Both the position numbers and the translations under genes were made by a program. The notes below the pieces were generated by a model. The model saw only the letters and a program-made list of their open reading frames with translations. It was not told the origin of the DNA and did not search any database. Below, one piece after another: positions 43,568 through 51,791 of a DNA stretch of 64,000 bases (position 1 is the first letter of the stretch; the number at the start of each line of letters is the position of its first letter). The DNA lies in NCBI RefSeq assembly GCF_028368935.1, contig NZ_JAQNDK010000004.1:62001-126000 (forward strand), written 5' to 3'. This stretch comes from Sorangium aterium (GTDB taxonomy: Bacteria > Myxococcota_A > Polyangia > Polyangiales > Polyangiaceae).

Positions 43568-43607
43568 CAAGCTCCTCCACGCGCGTGGACGCGCGTGGAG
43601 GAGCTTG
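43568..43607. promoter_or_regulatory. 17-bp perfect inverted repeat in a divergent promoter region
   Basis: CAAGCTCCTCCACGCGC (43568-43584) and GCGCGTGGAGGAGCTTG (43591-43607) are exact reverse complements with the loop GTGGAC. An overlapping 12-bp palindrome TGGACGCGTCCA lies at 43558-43569. The structure sits between the divergent oxidoreductase (start 43490) and glycosyltransferase (start 43669), so it is more likely an operator or RNA hairpin in a leader than a terminator for either gene. Confidence 0.6.
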
Positions 43608-43668
43608 ATGACGGTCGCGGCGGCCTCGGGTAGGCTGCGCGGCGCAGCATAAAGAAGGGTGGTGATTC

Positions 43669-44910
43669 GTGCGCGTGCTCCATGTTCTTCATACGTCGCT
43701 GCCTGTCATTGCGGGGTACACGATCCGCAGCGACTACATCATCAAGCATCAGGCCGAGCACGGGATGCGGCCGGCGGTGGTGACGTCGGCGCAGCAAGGG
43801 TCCGGGGATGCGCTGAAGGACGAGATCGGCGGCATCTCGTACTGGCGGACGCGCGAGCCGACCGGCAAGAAGCTGCCGCTGGTCAGGGAGCTCTCGCTCG
43901 TGCGGGCGCTGGAGGCGCGCGTCGAGGACGCGATCCGGGAGTTCCAGCCCGATCTCGTGCACGCGCACTCGCCGATGCTCGTCGGGCTTCCGGCGCTCGC
44001 GGCGGCGCGCCGCTTCGGGCTGCCGCTCGTCTACGAGGTGCGCGATCTCTGGGAGAACGCCTCCGTCGACCGGGGCAAATTCAAAGAGGACTCGGCGCCT
44101 TACAAGATCGCGGCCGGCCTCGAGACGATCGTCTACAAGTACGCTGACGCGACGGTCACGATCTGCGAGGCCCTGAAGAACGCGGTCGCGCCGCGGGTGC
44201 GCAGCACGGACGCGCTCCACGTCGTGGGCAACGGCGTCGACTCGGACAAGTTCGCGCCGCGGGAGGCTCCTCCCGGCGCCTGGGAGCGCTTCGGGCTCGC
44301 CGGGAAGAAGCTCATCGGCTACGTCGGCACCTTCCAGCCGTACGAGGGGCTCCAGACGCTCATCGCGGCGATCGGCGACATCGCGCGGGAGATCCCGGAC
44401 GCGCACGTCGTGATCACCGGGGCCGGCGGCCAGGAGATGGAGCTCAAGGCGTTCGCCCGCGAGCGAGGGGTGGAGTCCAAGGTGACCTTCACCGGGCGGG
44501 TGCCGCACGACGAGGTGTTCAACATCTACGCGATGGCGAGCCTGCTCGTGTATCCCCGCATCCGGACCCGGACGACCGAGCTCACGACGCCGCTGAAGCC
44601 GCTCGAGGCGATGTCGATGGCCCGGCCCGTGATGGTGAGCGACGTCGCGGCCATGGGGGAGCTCGTCCGTTATGGCGAGACCGGGTTCGTCTTCAAGGCG
44701 GGCGACAGCGCCGACCTCACGAAGCGGTGTGTGGAGGCCCTCAAGGACCCGGCGCGCCTCGATCAGGTCGGCAAGAACGCGCGGGCGTGGATCCTCAAGG
44801 AGCGGCAGTGGCCCACGCTGCTCTCGCGGTACGAGACCATCTACGAGCAGGCCATCGCCGTGCGGCGCGGACAGGGCAAGTCGCGCGTCGGCGAGCCGCG
44901 CGCGGCGTGA
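43669..44910 (+). CDS. Family 4 glycosyltransferase
   Basis: A 413-residue GT-B retaining glycosyltransferase. The N-terminal domain has VLHVLHTSLPVIAGYTIRSD and LVHAHSPMLVGLPALAAARR, the latter with the usual His pair. The C-terminal nucleotide-binding domain has KKLIGYVGTFQPYEGLQTLI, then VITGAGGQEMELKAFA and the region TTPLKPLEAMSMARPVMVSD with the ExxxxxE-type glutamates. The enzyme probably adds one sugar of the exopolysaccharide repeat unit in the cytosol. The GTG at 43669 has GGTGGTGA upstream. It is divergent from the oxidoreductase operon and ends about 150 bp before the SpoIIAA-like gene. Confidence 0.92.
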   Translation: MRVLHVLHTSLPVIAGYTIRSDYIIKHQAEHGMRPAVVTSAQQGSGDALKDEIGGISYWRTREPTGKKLPLVRELSLVRALEARVEDAIREFQPDLVHAHSPMLVGLPALAAARRFGLPLVYEVRDLWENASVDRGKFKEDSAPYKIAAGLETIVYKYADATVTICEALKNAVAPRVRSTDALHVVGNGVDSDKFAPREAPPGAWERFGLAGKKLIGYVGTFQPYEGLQTLIAAIGDIAREIPDAHVVITGAGGQEMELKAFARERGVESKVTFTGRVPHDEVFNIYAMASLLVYPRIRTRTTELTTPLKPLEAMSMARPVMVSDVAAMGELVRYGETGFVFKAGDSADLTKRCVEALKDPARLDQVGKNARAWILKERQWPTLLSRYETIYEQAIAVRRGQGKSRVGEPRAA

Positions 44911-45063
44911 AGGGCGGCGACGCCAGCCCGAGCTTCCCACGGCCGACGGCCAGCGTCGCTGCCGCGTGAGCGTCGCGATCCCTAGGCGCGTCCGTGCGCG
45001 ATCCGGGGTATGATCGCGCGGCCCCATCCCGCCCCTTCGGGAACTGGCAGGAGGTCTCTCAAC

Positions 45064-45441
45064 GTGTTCGAGATCAAAGTCGACCGGATCATCGCCATGG
45101 TGGATTTCGTCCTCGAGGGGCGTGTCCGCCTCGAGGAGATGGAGAACTTCGTCAGCGAGCTGAGGAAGGCGTGCGAGAGCCTCCAGGGCCGGGAGATCAA
45201 GATCAAGGCCGATGTCCGCGGGTTCAGGCCGATGTCCCCCGATGTGGCGGAGAAGATCCGCGCCGTCCAGGAGTTCGGCCTGGAGCTCGGGGTGATGCGC
45301 GTCGCCGAGATCATCGAAAGCGACATCGTCGCGCTCCAGCTGAACCGCGTGGCGCGCGAGAGCGGCACGGACAAGGTCCTCCGGCGCTTCTGGGACGAGG
45401 ACGCAGCCCACGAGTGGCTCCTCCACGGCGATCCTGAATAG
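45064..45441 (+). CDS. SpoIIAA/STAS-like small protein
   Basis: A 125-residue cytosolic protein. The GTG at 45064 has a clear AGGAGG about eight bases upstream; an ATG at 45010 would add unrelated residues. The sequence FEIKVDRIIAMVDFVLEGRV, KIKADVRGFRPMSPDVAEKI and the terminal FWDEDAAHEWLLHG match the SpoIIAA-like/STAS fold that ends in a (D/E)xxxAxxWL helix. The DSSG phosphorylation motif of true antagonists is missing, so it should not be a substrate of an RsbW-type kinase. It closes the exopolysaccharide locus downstream of a glycosyltransferase and may be a paralogous non-switching partner. Function is unknown. Confidence 0.68.
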   Translation: MFEIKVDRIIAMVDFVLEGRVRLEEMENFVSELRKACESLQGREIKIKADVRGFRPMSPDVAEKIRAVQEFGLELGVMRVAEIIESDIVALQLNRVARESGTDKVLRRFWDEDAAHEWLLHGDPE

Positions 45442-45465
45442 CGCTGAGGCGCGGGCGACGCGTCG

Positions 45466-46668
45466 CTAGAAGAGGGGCGGCGGGTCGCAGGGGTGCGGGG
45501 GGCGGTATCGCTTCAGGATCTCGGCCACGGCGTCTAGCGGGAGGGTGGGCGCGTGGTGGCCGCTGTGGCCGGTCATGTCGACGCCGCCGAACATGGCGTT
45601 GAGGATCGCCTCCTCCACGACGTCGACTGTGGCCTCGTAGAGGGCGTCGATCTCGGTGTCGAGGACGAGCTCGGCCATGTGCCGGCCCGGCGCGAGGGGG
45701 TGCACGCTGAGCGAGCGGCTGGAGCGGGGGGCGCTCCACTGCTCCGTGGGGACGCGAGGCACCCGGTTCGCGGTGCTCCAGGCGAGGACGATCTCGCCCG
45801 AGTTGTTGGCCGCGTAGCCGCCGGTCCGGCCGATCGCGAGCGCGGCGCGCCGCGCGAGGCGCGCGAGCTGACGATGGATGAGCGGGGCGTCGGTGGCGAC
45901 GAGCACGATGATCGAGCCGGCGGGGCCCCGCCGCGGGACGTGGTTGAAGCGATCGCTGATGAGCCGCCCGACCGGGACCCCATCGACGCGGAGCAGCTCG
46001 CGATCGCCGAAGTTCGACAACACGAGCGCCCCGACGACGGCGTCGACCCCGCCGACAGGGACCGACCGGCTCGAGGTGCCGATCCCGCCCGCGAAGTGGA
46101 ACGTCTGCATGCCCGTGCCGGCGCCGACGCACCCCTCTGCCACGGGGCCGCTCCGGGCCCCGTCGATCGCCTCGTCGACGTCGGCCTGCGTCACGTGGCG
46201 CCCCACGGCGTCGTTGAGGAAGCTGTCGTCGCACTCGGCGACGACCGGGATCACGACATCGTAGTCCTTGCCGATCTTGGGATGGCGGCGCGAGAGCCAC
46301 GCGACGGTCGCGTCGAGGACGCGGCCGACGCAGAGCGTGCTGCAGAGCAGGATCGGCGTCTCACAGAGGCCCCACTCGTTGATCTGCGAGAGGCCGGTCA
46401 CCTCGCCTGCGCCGTTGAGCACGTAGCTCGCGGTGAACACCCGATCCAGGAAGACGTCACCGTCGGCCGGGACGACCGCGGTGACGCCCGTGCGCACGGG
46501 GCCGAGGCCGGGGACGAGCTCGCCTTCGCCCTGGATCTTGGTGACGTGGTGGACCCGCACCCCGGCGACGTCCGTGATGGCGTTGTCCGGACCCGTCGGA
46601 AAGCGGCCGATCGCGACGCCGAGATCGCGCAGCCGAGGGCGCCTGAGCGCGGCCGAGGGCGCGCTCAT
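45466..46668 (-). CDS. S58 family peptidase (DmpA/L-aminopeptidase-D-esterase type)
   Basis: A 400-residue N-terminal-nucleophile hydrolase of the P1/S58 family. The nucleophile region GGYAANNSGEIVLAWST contains the Asn-Ser autocleavage site that in DmpA yields two subunits and a new N-terminal serine. Other conserved blocks are NAITDVAGVRVHHV, TGVTAVVPADGDVF, LNGAGEVTGLSQINEWG, PVVAECDDSFLND and GCVGAGTGMQTFHFAGGIG. S58 enzymes remove N-terminal amino acids from peptides, including D-amino acids and beta-peptides. Its ATG overlaps the stop of the tandem ATP-grasp gene by ATGA, so the two proteins are made together, pairing an amide-bond-forming enzyme with a peptidase of unusual stereochemical range. 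No signal peptide is seen. Confidence 0.92.
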   Translation of the reverse strand: MSAPSAALRRPRLRDLGVAIGRFPTGPDNAITDVAGVRVHHVTKIQGEGELVPGLGPVRTGVTAVVPADGDVFLDRVFTASYVLNGAGEVTGLSQINEWGLCETPILLCSTLCVGRVLDATVAWLSRRHPKIGKDYDVVIPVVAECDDSFLNDAVGRHVTQADVDEAIDGARSGPVAEGCVGAGTGMQTFHFAGGIGTSSRSVPVGGVDAVVGALVLSNFGDRELLRVDGVPVGRLISDRFNHVPRRGPAGSIIVLVATDAPLIHRQLARLARRAALAIGRTGGYAANNSGEIVLAWSTANRVPRVPTEQWSAPRSSRSLSVHPLAPGRHMAELVLDTEIDALYEATVDVVEEAILNAMFGGVDMTGHSGHHAPTLPLDAVAEILKRYRPPHPCDPPPLF

Positions 46669-48962
46669 GGGCCGGCGACCTCGCCGTTCGCGGCGGAGAC
46701 CGCGTCGGAGAGGGGCGCGGGCTCCGCCGGGAGCGGCGCGGGCCCGGCGTGCGCAGGGCAGGGCGCGGCCAGCAGGCCCGGGTCGGCGGCCGGCGCGGCG
46801 GCCGCCGCGCTCGCGGAGGGCGCGGCGGCGCCCGCCGCAGGCGCCGCCGCGGTGAACGCGGGCCGCGGCGTCGCGGCGGCCCGGGCGTCGCGGTGGCGCT
46901 TGAGGCAGCCGGCCAGGATCTCGCCGATCAGCATCCGGTAATCCATCCCCGCGACCTTCGCGATCACGCAGAGATCGCTGAAGTCGGGCGTCAGGCCGGG
47001 CAGCGGGTTGATCTCGATGACGTACACCCTGCCGTCCTTCGTCATGCGCAGGTCGACCCTGGCCACGTCGCGGCAACCGAGGGCCGCGAACGTGTCGCGC
47101 ACGACCTTCTCGACGCGGCGGAGCTCCGACGGCGTGAGCTGCGCGGGGCACTCGAAGCGCACGCGCGGCGTGTCCGACTGCTTCTCGTCGTAGCCGTAGA
47201 CGGGGTAGGCGGGCGGGTCGACGAAGACGACCTCCATCGGCGGCAGCACCTTCGGCCGCCGCTCGCCGAGCAGGCCGACGGTGAACTCGCGGCCCGTGAT
47301 GTACTCCTCGATGAGGGCCGGCTGGTGGTAGCGATCGACCAGCTGCTTCGCCGCGGCGCGCGCGGCGGCCTCGTCCTTGACGACGGACGCCGAGGTGATC
47401 CCCTTCGAGGTCCCCTCGGCGTTGGGCTTCACGATCACCGGGTAGCGGAACGGCTTCAGCTTCTCGCGCCCGGTCGTGACCACCTGCCACTCGGCCGTCT
47501 CGATGCCGGCCGCGCGCAGGATCTGCTTCGTGAGGCCCTTGTCGAGCGCGAGCGAGAGCGTGGTCGCGTCCGAGCCGCTGTAGGGGATGCCGAGCAGCTC
47601 GCAGAGCGCCGGCACCTGCGCCTCGCGGCCGCGGCCGCGGAGCCCCTCGGCGATGTTGAAGACGACGTCGACCCCGGAAGCCGCGAGCGCGCGCGGCAGG
47701 TCCGGCGTCGCCTCGAGCGGGACCACGGTGTGGCCGTAGCTCTCGATGGCGCTCGCGATCGCCTGGATCGTGCGCGGCGAGTCGAACTCGGCCTCCAGGT
47801 CGTGCATCGTGCCGGGGCCCGCCTTGTCGGCCGCGGCCGTGTCGCTCCGCTTCATGTTGTAGGTGAACCCGACGCGGAGCGCGGTGCGCTTCGCCCGGCG
47901 CTGCTGGTTGCTCTCCAGGAGCGGCAGGAGCCCCCGCCGCTTGCAGGCGCTCCTCACGATGGCCCGGATGACGCCGTCGAAGTCGACGCCGCGCTGCGCC
48001 GCCGCGACGAAGACGCTGGCGCCCGGCTGGAGGGTGGGCAGCCCGTCGACCTCGAGGAAGTGGACGTCGTGGCCCTGGCTGCGCGAGGGCGACGGCGAGA
48101 CCCGGAACTCGCAGCGGGCGTGATCCTTGAGGTCCAGGGCGCGCACGACGCGCGCCGTGAGCGACCGGATGCGCTCGATCGTGGCCGGGGGCAGCTGCGC
48201 GGGCCGGCGCGTGACCTGCTCGGGCTTCGCGTGCTTCAGGTTGAAGTCGTACACGTTGTAGCTGCCCGGCACCTCGGGATCGATCACGAACTCGATCGGG
48301 GTGAGGACGCCCTCGGGGATGCCGGTGCCGCTCGATCGCGCGCCGTTCGTGTCCTTGAGGCCGTCGACGAAGGCGCACGCGACGTCGATGCCGGCGATGT
48401 AGTGCTCGACGAGCAGGCCCGCCTCGAAGCGCGCGAGCTGCCGCTCGACGACCTCGGCGAGGTGGTGCGCGTCCTCGCAGACGCTCCACTCCCGGAAGAT
48501 GCCCTTGGAGGAGCCCTCGAAATTCGGCTTCACGATGACGGGGAAGCTCATGTCGTCGAGCGCGCCGCTCTCCAGGGTGGTCCGGTTGACGAGGCGGGCG
48601 CGCGGGGTGGCGACGCCGTAGCTCGCGAGGACGCGCTTCGTGAGCGACTTGTCGAGCGCGACGTTCAGCGTGTAGGCGTCGGAGCCTGTGTACGGGATGC
48701 CGAGCTCGTCGAACAGCGACGGATAGAAGGCCTCGCGCGTCTTGCCCTTGTGGCCCTCGGCCGTGTTGAAGATGAGGTCCGGCTGGAGCGCCTCGAGCCG
48801 GGCGAGGACCCGGGAGGCCGGGCCGCTGACCTCGATCCGCTCCACCTCGTGCCCGGCCCGCTCGAGCGCGCCGGCGATGGCGGCGATCGTCTCCGGGCTG
48901 TCGAACTCGGCTTCCTCGGCGGAGCTCGTGATCTTCAGGTTGTGCGTCAGCGCGATGCGCAT
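46665..48962 (-). CDS. Tandem D-Ala-D-Ala ligase-like ATP-grasp protein
   Basis: A 765-residue fusion of two D-Ala-D-Ala-ligase-like modules. Module 1 (about residues 1-355) opens MRIALTHNLKITSSAEEAEF and has YTGSDAYTLNVALDKSLTK and FPVIVKPNFEGSSKGIF, but its metal-site end reads FLEVDGLPTLQPG with CEFRV before it. Module 2 (about 365-690) opens RVGFTYNMKRSD and has YSGSDATTLSLALDKGLTK, YPVIVKPNAEGTSKGI and the canonical VDLRM and VIEINPLPGLTPDF. So module 2 keeps the family Asp/Glu/Asn ligands, while module 1 has Glu for Asp and Asp for Asn. An Ala/Pro-rich tail of about 70 residues follows. True Ddl is a single module of about 310-370 residues, so a different product is likely. The ATG at 48962 has GGAGAG upstream. 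Confidence 0.88.
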   Translation of the reverse strand: MRIALTHNLKITSSAEEAEFDSPETIAAIAGALERAGHEVERIEVSGPASRVLARLEALQPDLIFNTAEGHKGKTREAFYPSLFDELGIPYTGSDAYTLNVALDKSLTKRVLASYGVATPRARLVNRTTLESGALDDMSFPVIVKPNFEGSSKGIFREWSVCEDAHHLAEVVERQLARFEAGLLVEHYIAGIDVACAFVDGLKDTNGARSSGTGIPEGVLTPIEFVIDPEVPGSYNVYDFNLKHAKPEQVTRRPAQLPPATIERIRSLTARVVRALDLKDHARCEFRVSPSPSRSQGHDVHFLEVDGLPTLQPGASVFVAAAQRGVDFDGVIRAIVRSACKRRGLLPLLESNQQRRAKRTALRVGFTYNMKRSDTAAADKAGPGTMHDLEAEFDSPRTIQAIASAIESYGHTVVPLEATPDLPRALAASGVDVVFNIAEGLRGRGREAQVPALCELLGIPYSGSDATTLSLALDKGLTKQILRAAGIETAEWQVVTTGREKLKPFRYPVIVKPNAEGTSKGITSASVVKDEAAARAAAKQLVDRYHQPALIEEYITGREFTVGLLGERRPKVLPPMEVVFVDPPAYPVYGYDEKQSDTPRVRFECPAQLTPSELRRVEKVVRDTFAALGCRDVARVDLRMTKDGRVYVIEINPLPGLTPDFSDLCVIAKVAGMDYRMLIGEILAGCLKRHRDARAAATPRPAFTAAAPAAGAAAPSASAAAAAPAADPGLLAAPCPAHAGPAPLPAEPAPLSDAVSAANGEVAGP

Positions 48963-49142
48963 GGTCTCTCCTGGGCCGGTCGTCCGGGCCGCTGCTCCCC
49001 CGGTGCTCTGCCGGAGGCGCACGGACGTGCGAGGTTACGGCCAGCGGGCGTGATTTGCCGGGGAAAAAACAGGGGAGCGCCGCTGGAGGCTCCGGGGCTC
49101 GGCGGGCTCCCGCTCGCGCGGAGGTCGTGCTAGCGACCCCGT

Positions 49143-51611
49143 GTGGATCGTTTCGCCGCACACGACGCCGACCGCTCTCCGCCGCCCGAGCCTGGCCTCC
49201 CTCACGAGGAGCTGAACGAGCCGCAGGCGCGCGCGGCCAGCCACGCGGCGGGGCCGCTCCTCATCTTCGCGGGCGCGGGGAGCGGCAAGACCCGGGTCAT
49301 CGTGTACCGGATCGCGAACCTCATCGTCACGCACCGTGTCCCGCCCTACCGGATCCTGGCGGTGACGTTCACGAACAAGGCGGCGACCGAGATGAAGCGC
49401 CGGCTGGAGGGGCTCATCGGGGCCGACATCGTGAAGGACCTCTGGGTGGGCACGTTCCACGCGGTGTGCGCGCGCCTGTTGCGCCGGCACCACGAGGCGG
49501 CCGGGCTCGACAAGAACTTCATCATTTACGACGACGACGATCAGCGGGCGGTCATGAACCGCGTGCTCAAGGAGCTCAACCTCGACGATCGGCGCTATCC
49601 GCCCCGCCAGGTGCTCTCGCGCATCCACGCGGAGAAGCAGGAGGGGCGGGGGCCCGCCGAGTTCGAGCGCAAGGGCTACTTCGACGACGCGATCGCGCGG
49701 TGCTTCGAGGCGTACGAGCGGCACCTCAAGGCGGCGAGCGCGGTGGACTTCGACGACCTCCTGCTCTCCGTGCTGCGCATCGCGGAGGACCCGACGAGCT
49801 TCGCCGGCGAGGATCTCCGGGGGCGCTTCCGCCACGTGCTCGTGGACGAGTTCCAGGACGTGAACCAGGTGCAGTACCGGCTCGTCCGGGCGTTCTGCAA
49901 GAGCCACGACAACCTCTGCGTCGTCGGCGACGACGACCAGAGCATCTACCGCTGGCGCGGCGCCGACGTCCGGATCGTCCGCGGCTTCCGGCGCGATTTT
50001 CCCCACGCGACGGTGGTGAAGCTCGAGCAGAACTACCGCTCGATCGGGCACGTCGTGCGGGGCGCGCTCGGCGTGATCCGGCACGCGTCGGATCGCGAGC
50101 CGAAGGAGCTCTGGACGGCGAACCAGGACGGCACGCCGATCGACGTGGTGGCGGCGGACAGCGAGCACGACGAGGCGGCGTGGGTGGTCGAGGGCGTCCG
50201 CGAGCTCATCGCGCAGGGCGTCTCGCCGAACGAGATCGCGGTGTTCTACCGGATCCACGCGCAGTCGCGCGTGCTCGAGGAGGTGCTGCGCGAGGCGCGC
50301 ATCCCGTACCAGATCATCGGGGGCACGCGCTTCTTCGAGCGGGCGGAGGTGAAGAACCTGCTCTCGTACCTGCGCGTCATCGCGAACCCCAAGAGCGACG
50401 TGGATCTCAACCGCATCATCAACGTGCCGGCCCGCAAGATCGGCCAGAGCACGGTCGACAAGCTCATCCAGGCGGCGGACCTGCTGGGCGTGTCGCTGTT
50501 CGAGGCGATCGATCCGATCCTGGAGGGGAGGGTGCCGCCGTCGGCGATGCCGGGGGGCCAGCTGCCGCCGCTCGCGCCGGCGGCGAAGCGCAGCCTGCTC
50601 GGCTTCCGCGATCTGATCCTCGGGCTCATGACCGAGGCGAAGAGCGCGTCGCCGAGCGCGCTGGCGGAGGAGGTGCTCGCGCGATCGGGCTACGCCAAGG
50701 CGCTCGAGCAGGAGGACAGCGTCGAGTCGGAGGCGCGGCTCCAGAACTTGCGCGAGCTCGTGCAGTCGCTCGTCGACTACGAGCAGGAGGCGATCGCCGC
50801 GGGCGACGAGGCGACGCTCGCGGGCTACCTCGAGCGGGTGAGCCTGGTGTCGGACGTCGACGCGCTCGCGGACGTGCCCAAGGTCGCGATGATGACGATC
50901 CACGCCGCGAAGGGGCTGGAGTTCCACGCGGTGTTCCTGACGGGCATGGAGGAGGATCTGTTCCCGTTCCGGAGCCAGGATCCGAACCGCAAGGGCGACA
51001 TCGAGGAGGAGCGCCGGCTGGCCTACGTCGCGATCACGCGGGCGCGCGAGCGGCTCTGGATCACGCACGCGGCGCGGCGGGCGATCTTCGGCCAGACGCG
51101 CTACGGCTTGCCGAGCCGCTTCCTCGCGGATCTGCCGCCGGCCTCGGTGCGTCCGATCGCGACGCCCGCCAGCATGATGGCGCAGCGCCGGGTCGAGGGC
51201 GGGTTCGGCGGGGGCGGCGGGTACGCCGCGTCCGGGCTCCGGTTCGGCGGCCAGGAGCGCTCGTGGGAGGGCCGCGAGCGGAGGCCCGGGGCGCAGGCGC
51301 AGGGTGAAGAGCGGTTCGCAGGGGCGCGGTTCTCGCGGGAGGGCGAGCCCGCGAGGGGAGCGATGGGCCGCAGCATGGACGTCCCCGACCGGGCGCCGGG
51401 CGAGCGCTATGTCGAGCGGGAGGCGGTCGACCCGGGCGCCGAGGGCGGCGAGGGGCTCGCGCTGCGGCGCGGGATGCGGGTGTACCACGAGCGGTTCGGG
51501 CCGGGCGTGGTCGAGAGCGTGGATCCCGGGGCGGATCCGATCGCGACGGTGAAGTTCTCCGGGTGGGGGAAGAAGCGGATCAAGGTGGCGTTCCTGCGCG
51601 CCGGGCCGTGA
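49143..51611 (+). CDS. pcrA: UvrD/PcrA-type superfamily 1A DNA helicase
   Basis: An 822-residue 3'-5' helicase. All SF1A motifs are visible: Q-like LNEPQARAASHAAGPLL, motif I FAGAGSGKTR, Ia VTFTNKAATEM, II VLVDEFQDVN, III VVGDDDQSIYRWRGA, IV LEQNYRS, V MTIHAAKGLEF and VI YVAITRARERL. The C-terminal region is a Gly/Arg-rich linker followed by a Tudor-like domain (RVYHERFGPGVVES-type motif, here GMRVYHERFGPGVVESVDP), as in PcrA, where it contacts RNA polymerase. The role is in repair and transcription-replication conflict. The GTG at 49143 has no ribosome site. It is divergent from the ATP-grasp operon. Confidence 0.93.
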   Translation: MDRFAAHDADRSPPPEPGLPHEELNEPQARAASHAAGPLLIFAGAGSGKTRVIVYRIANLIVTHRVPPYRILAVTFTNKAATEMKRRLEGLIGADIVKDLWVGTFHAVCARLLRRHHEAAGLDKNFIIYDDDDQRAVMNRVLKELNLDDRRYPPRQVLSRIHAEKQEGRGPAEFERKGYFDDAIARCFEAYERHLKAASAVDFDDLLLSVLRIAEDPTSFAGEDLRGRFRHVLVDEFQDVNQVQYRLVRAFCKSHDNLCVVGDDDQSIYRWRGADVRIVRGFRRDFPHATVVKLEQNYRSIGHVVRGALGVIRHASDREPKELWTANQDGTPIDVVAADSEHDEAAWVVEGVRELIAQGVSPNEIAVFYRIHAQSRVLEEVLREARIPYQIIGGTRFFERAEVKNLLSYLRVIANPKSDVDLNRIINVPARKIGQSTVDKLIQAADLLGVSLFEAIDPILEGRVPPSAMPGGQLPPLAPAAKRSLLGFRDLILGLMTEAKSASPSALAEEVLARSGYAKALEQEDSVESEARLQNLRELVQSLVDYEQEAIAAGDEATLAGYLERVSLVSDVDALADVPKVAMMTIHAAKGLEFHAVFLTGMEEDLFPFRSQDPNRKGDIEEERRLAYVAITRARERLWITHAARRAIFGQTRYGLPSRFLADLPPASVRPIATPASMMAQRRVEGGFGGGGGYAASGLRFGGQERSWEGRERRPGAQAQGEERFAGARFSREGEPARGAMGRSMDVPDRAPGERYVEREAVDPGAEGGEGLALRRGMRVYHERFGPGVVESVDPGADPIATVKFSGWGKKRIKVAFLRAGP

Positions 51612-51791
51612 GAACGGCGCGGAGCTGGTAGCGCGTTCGCCAGGGACGGTTCCGGCTGCGCGAGGCACGTGGCGGAGGTCGGGTGAGCGTCGGAACATCG
51701 CCTCGACCACCGAATGAACGGTTGTCCGGACAGCTCCCCTCCACGCTGGTACAGAGTCCCCGCGGACGGCGTGGAAATAGCGAGTCTCGAC

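Noticed and set aside
46665-48962. ATP-grasp protein considered as the housekeeping D-Ala-D-Ala ligase
   Set aside because: Two fused modules, one with changed metal ligands, and coupling to an S58 peptidase instead of mur/fts genes argue against it.
46749-51710. Long antisense frames opposite the ATP-grasp and helicase genes
   Set aside because: They lack motifs, and the opposite strand has complete conserved families over the same bases.
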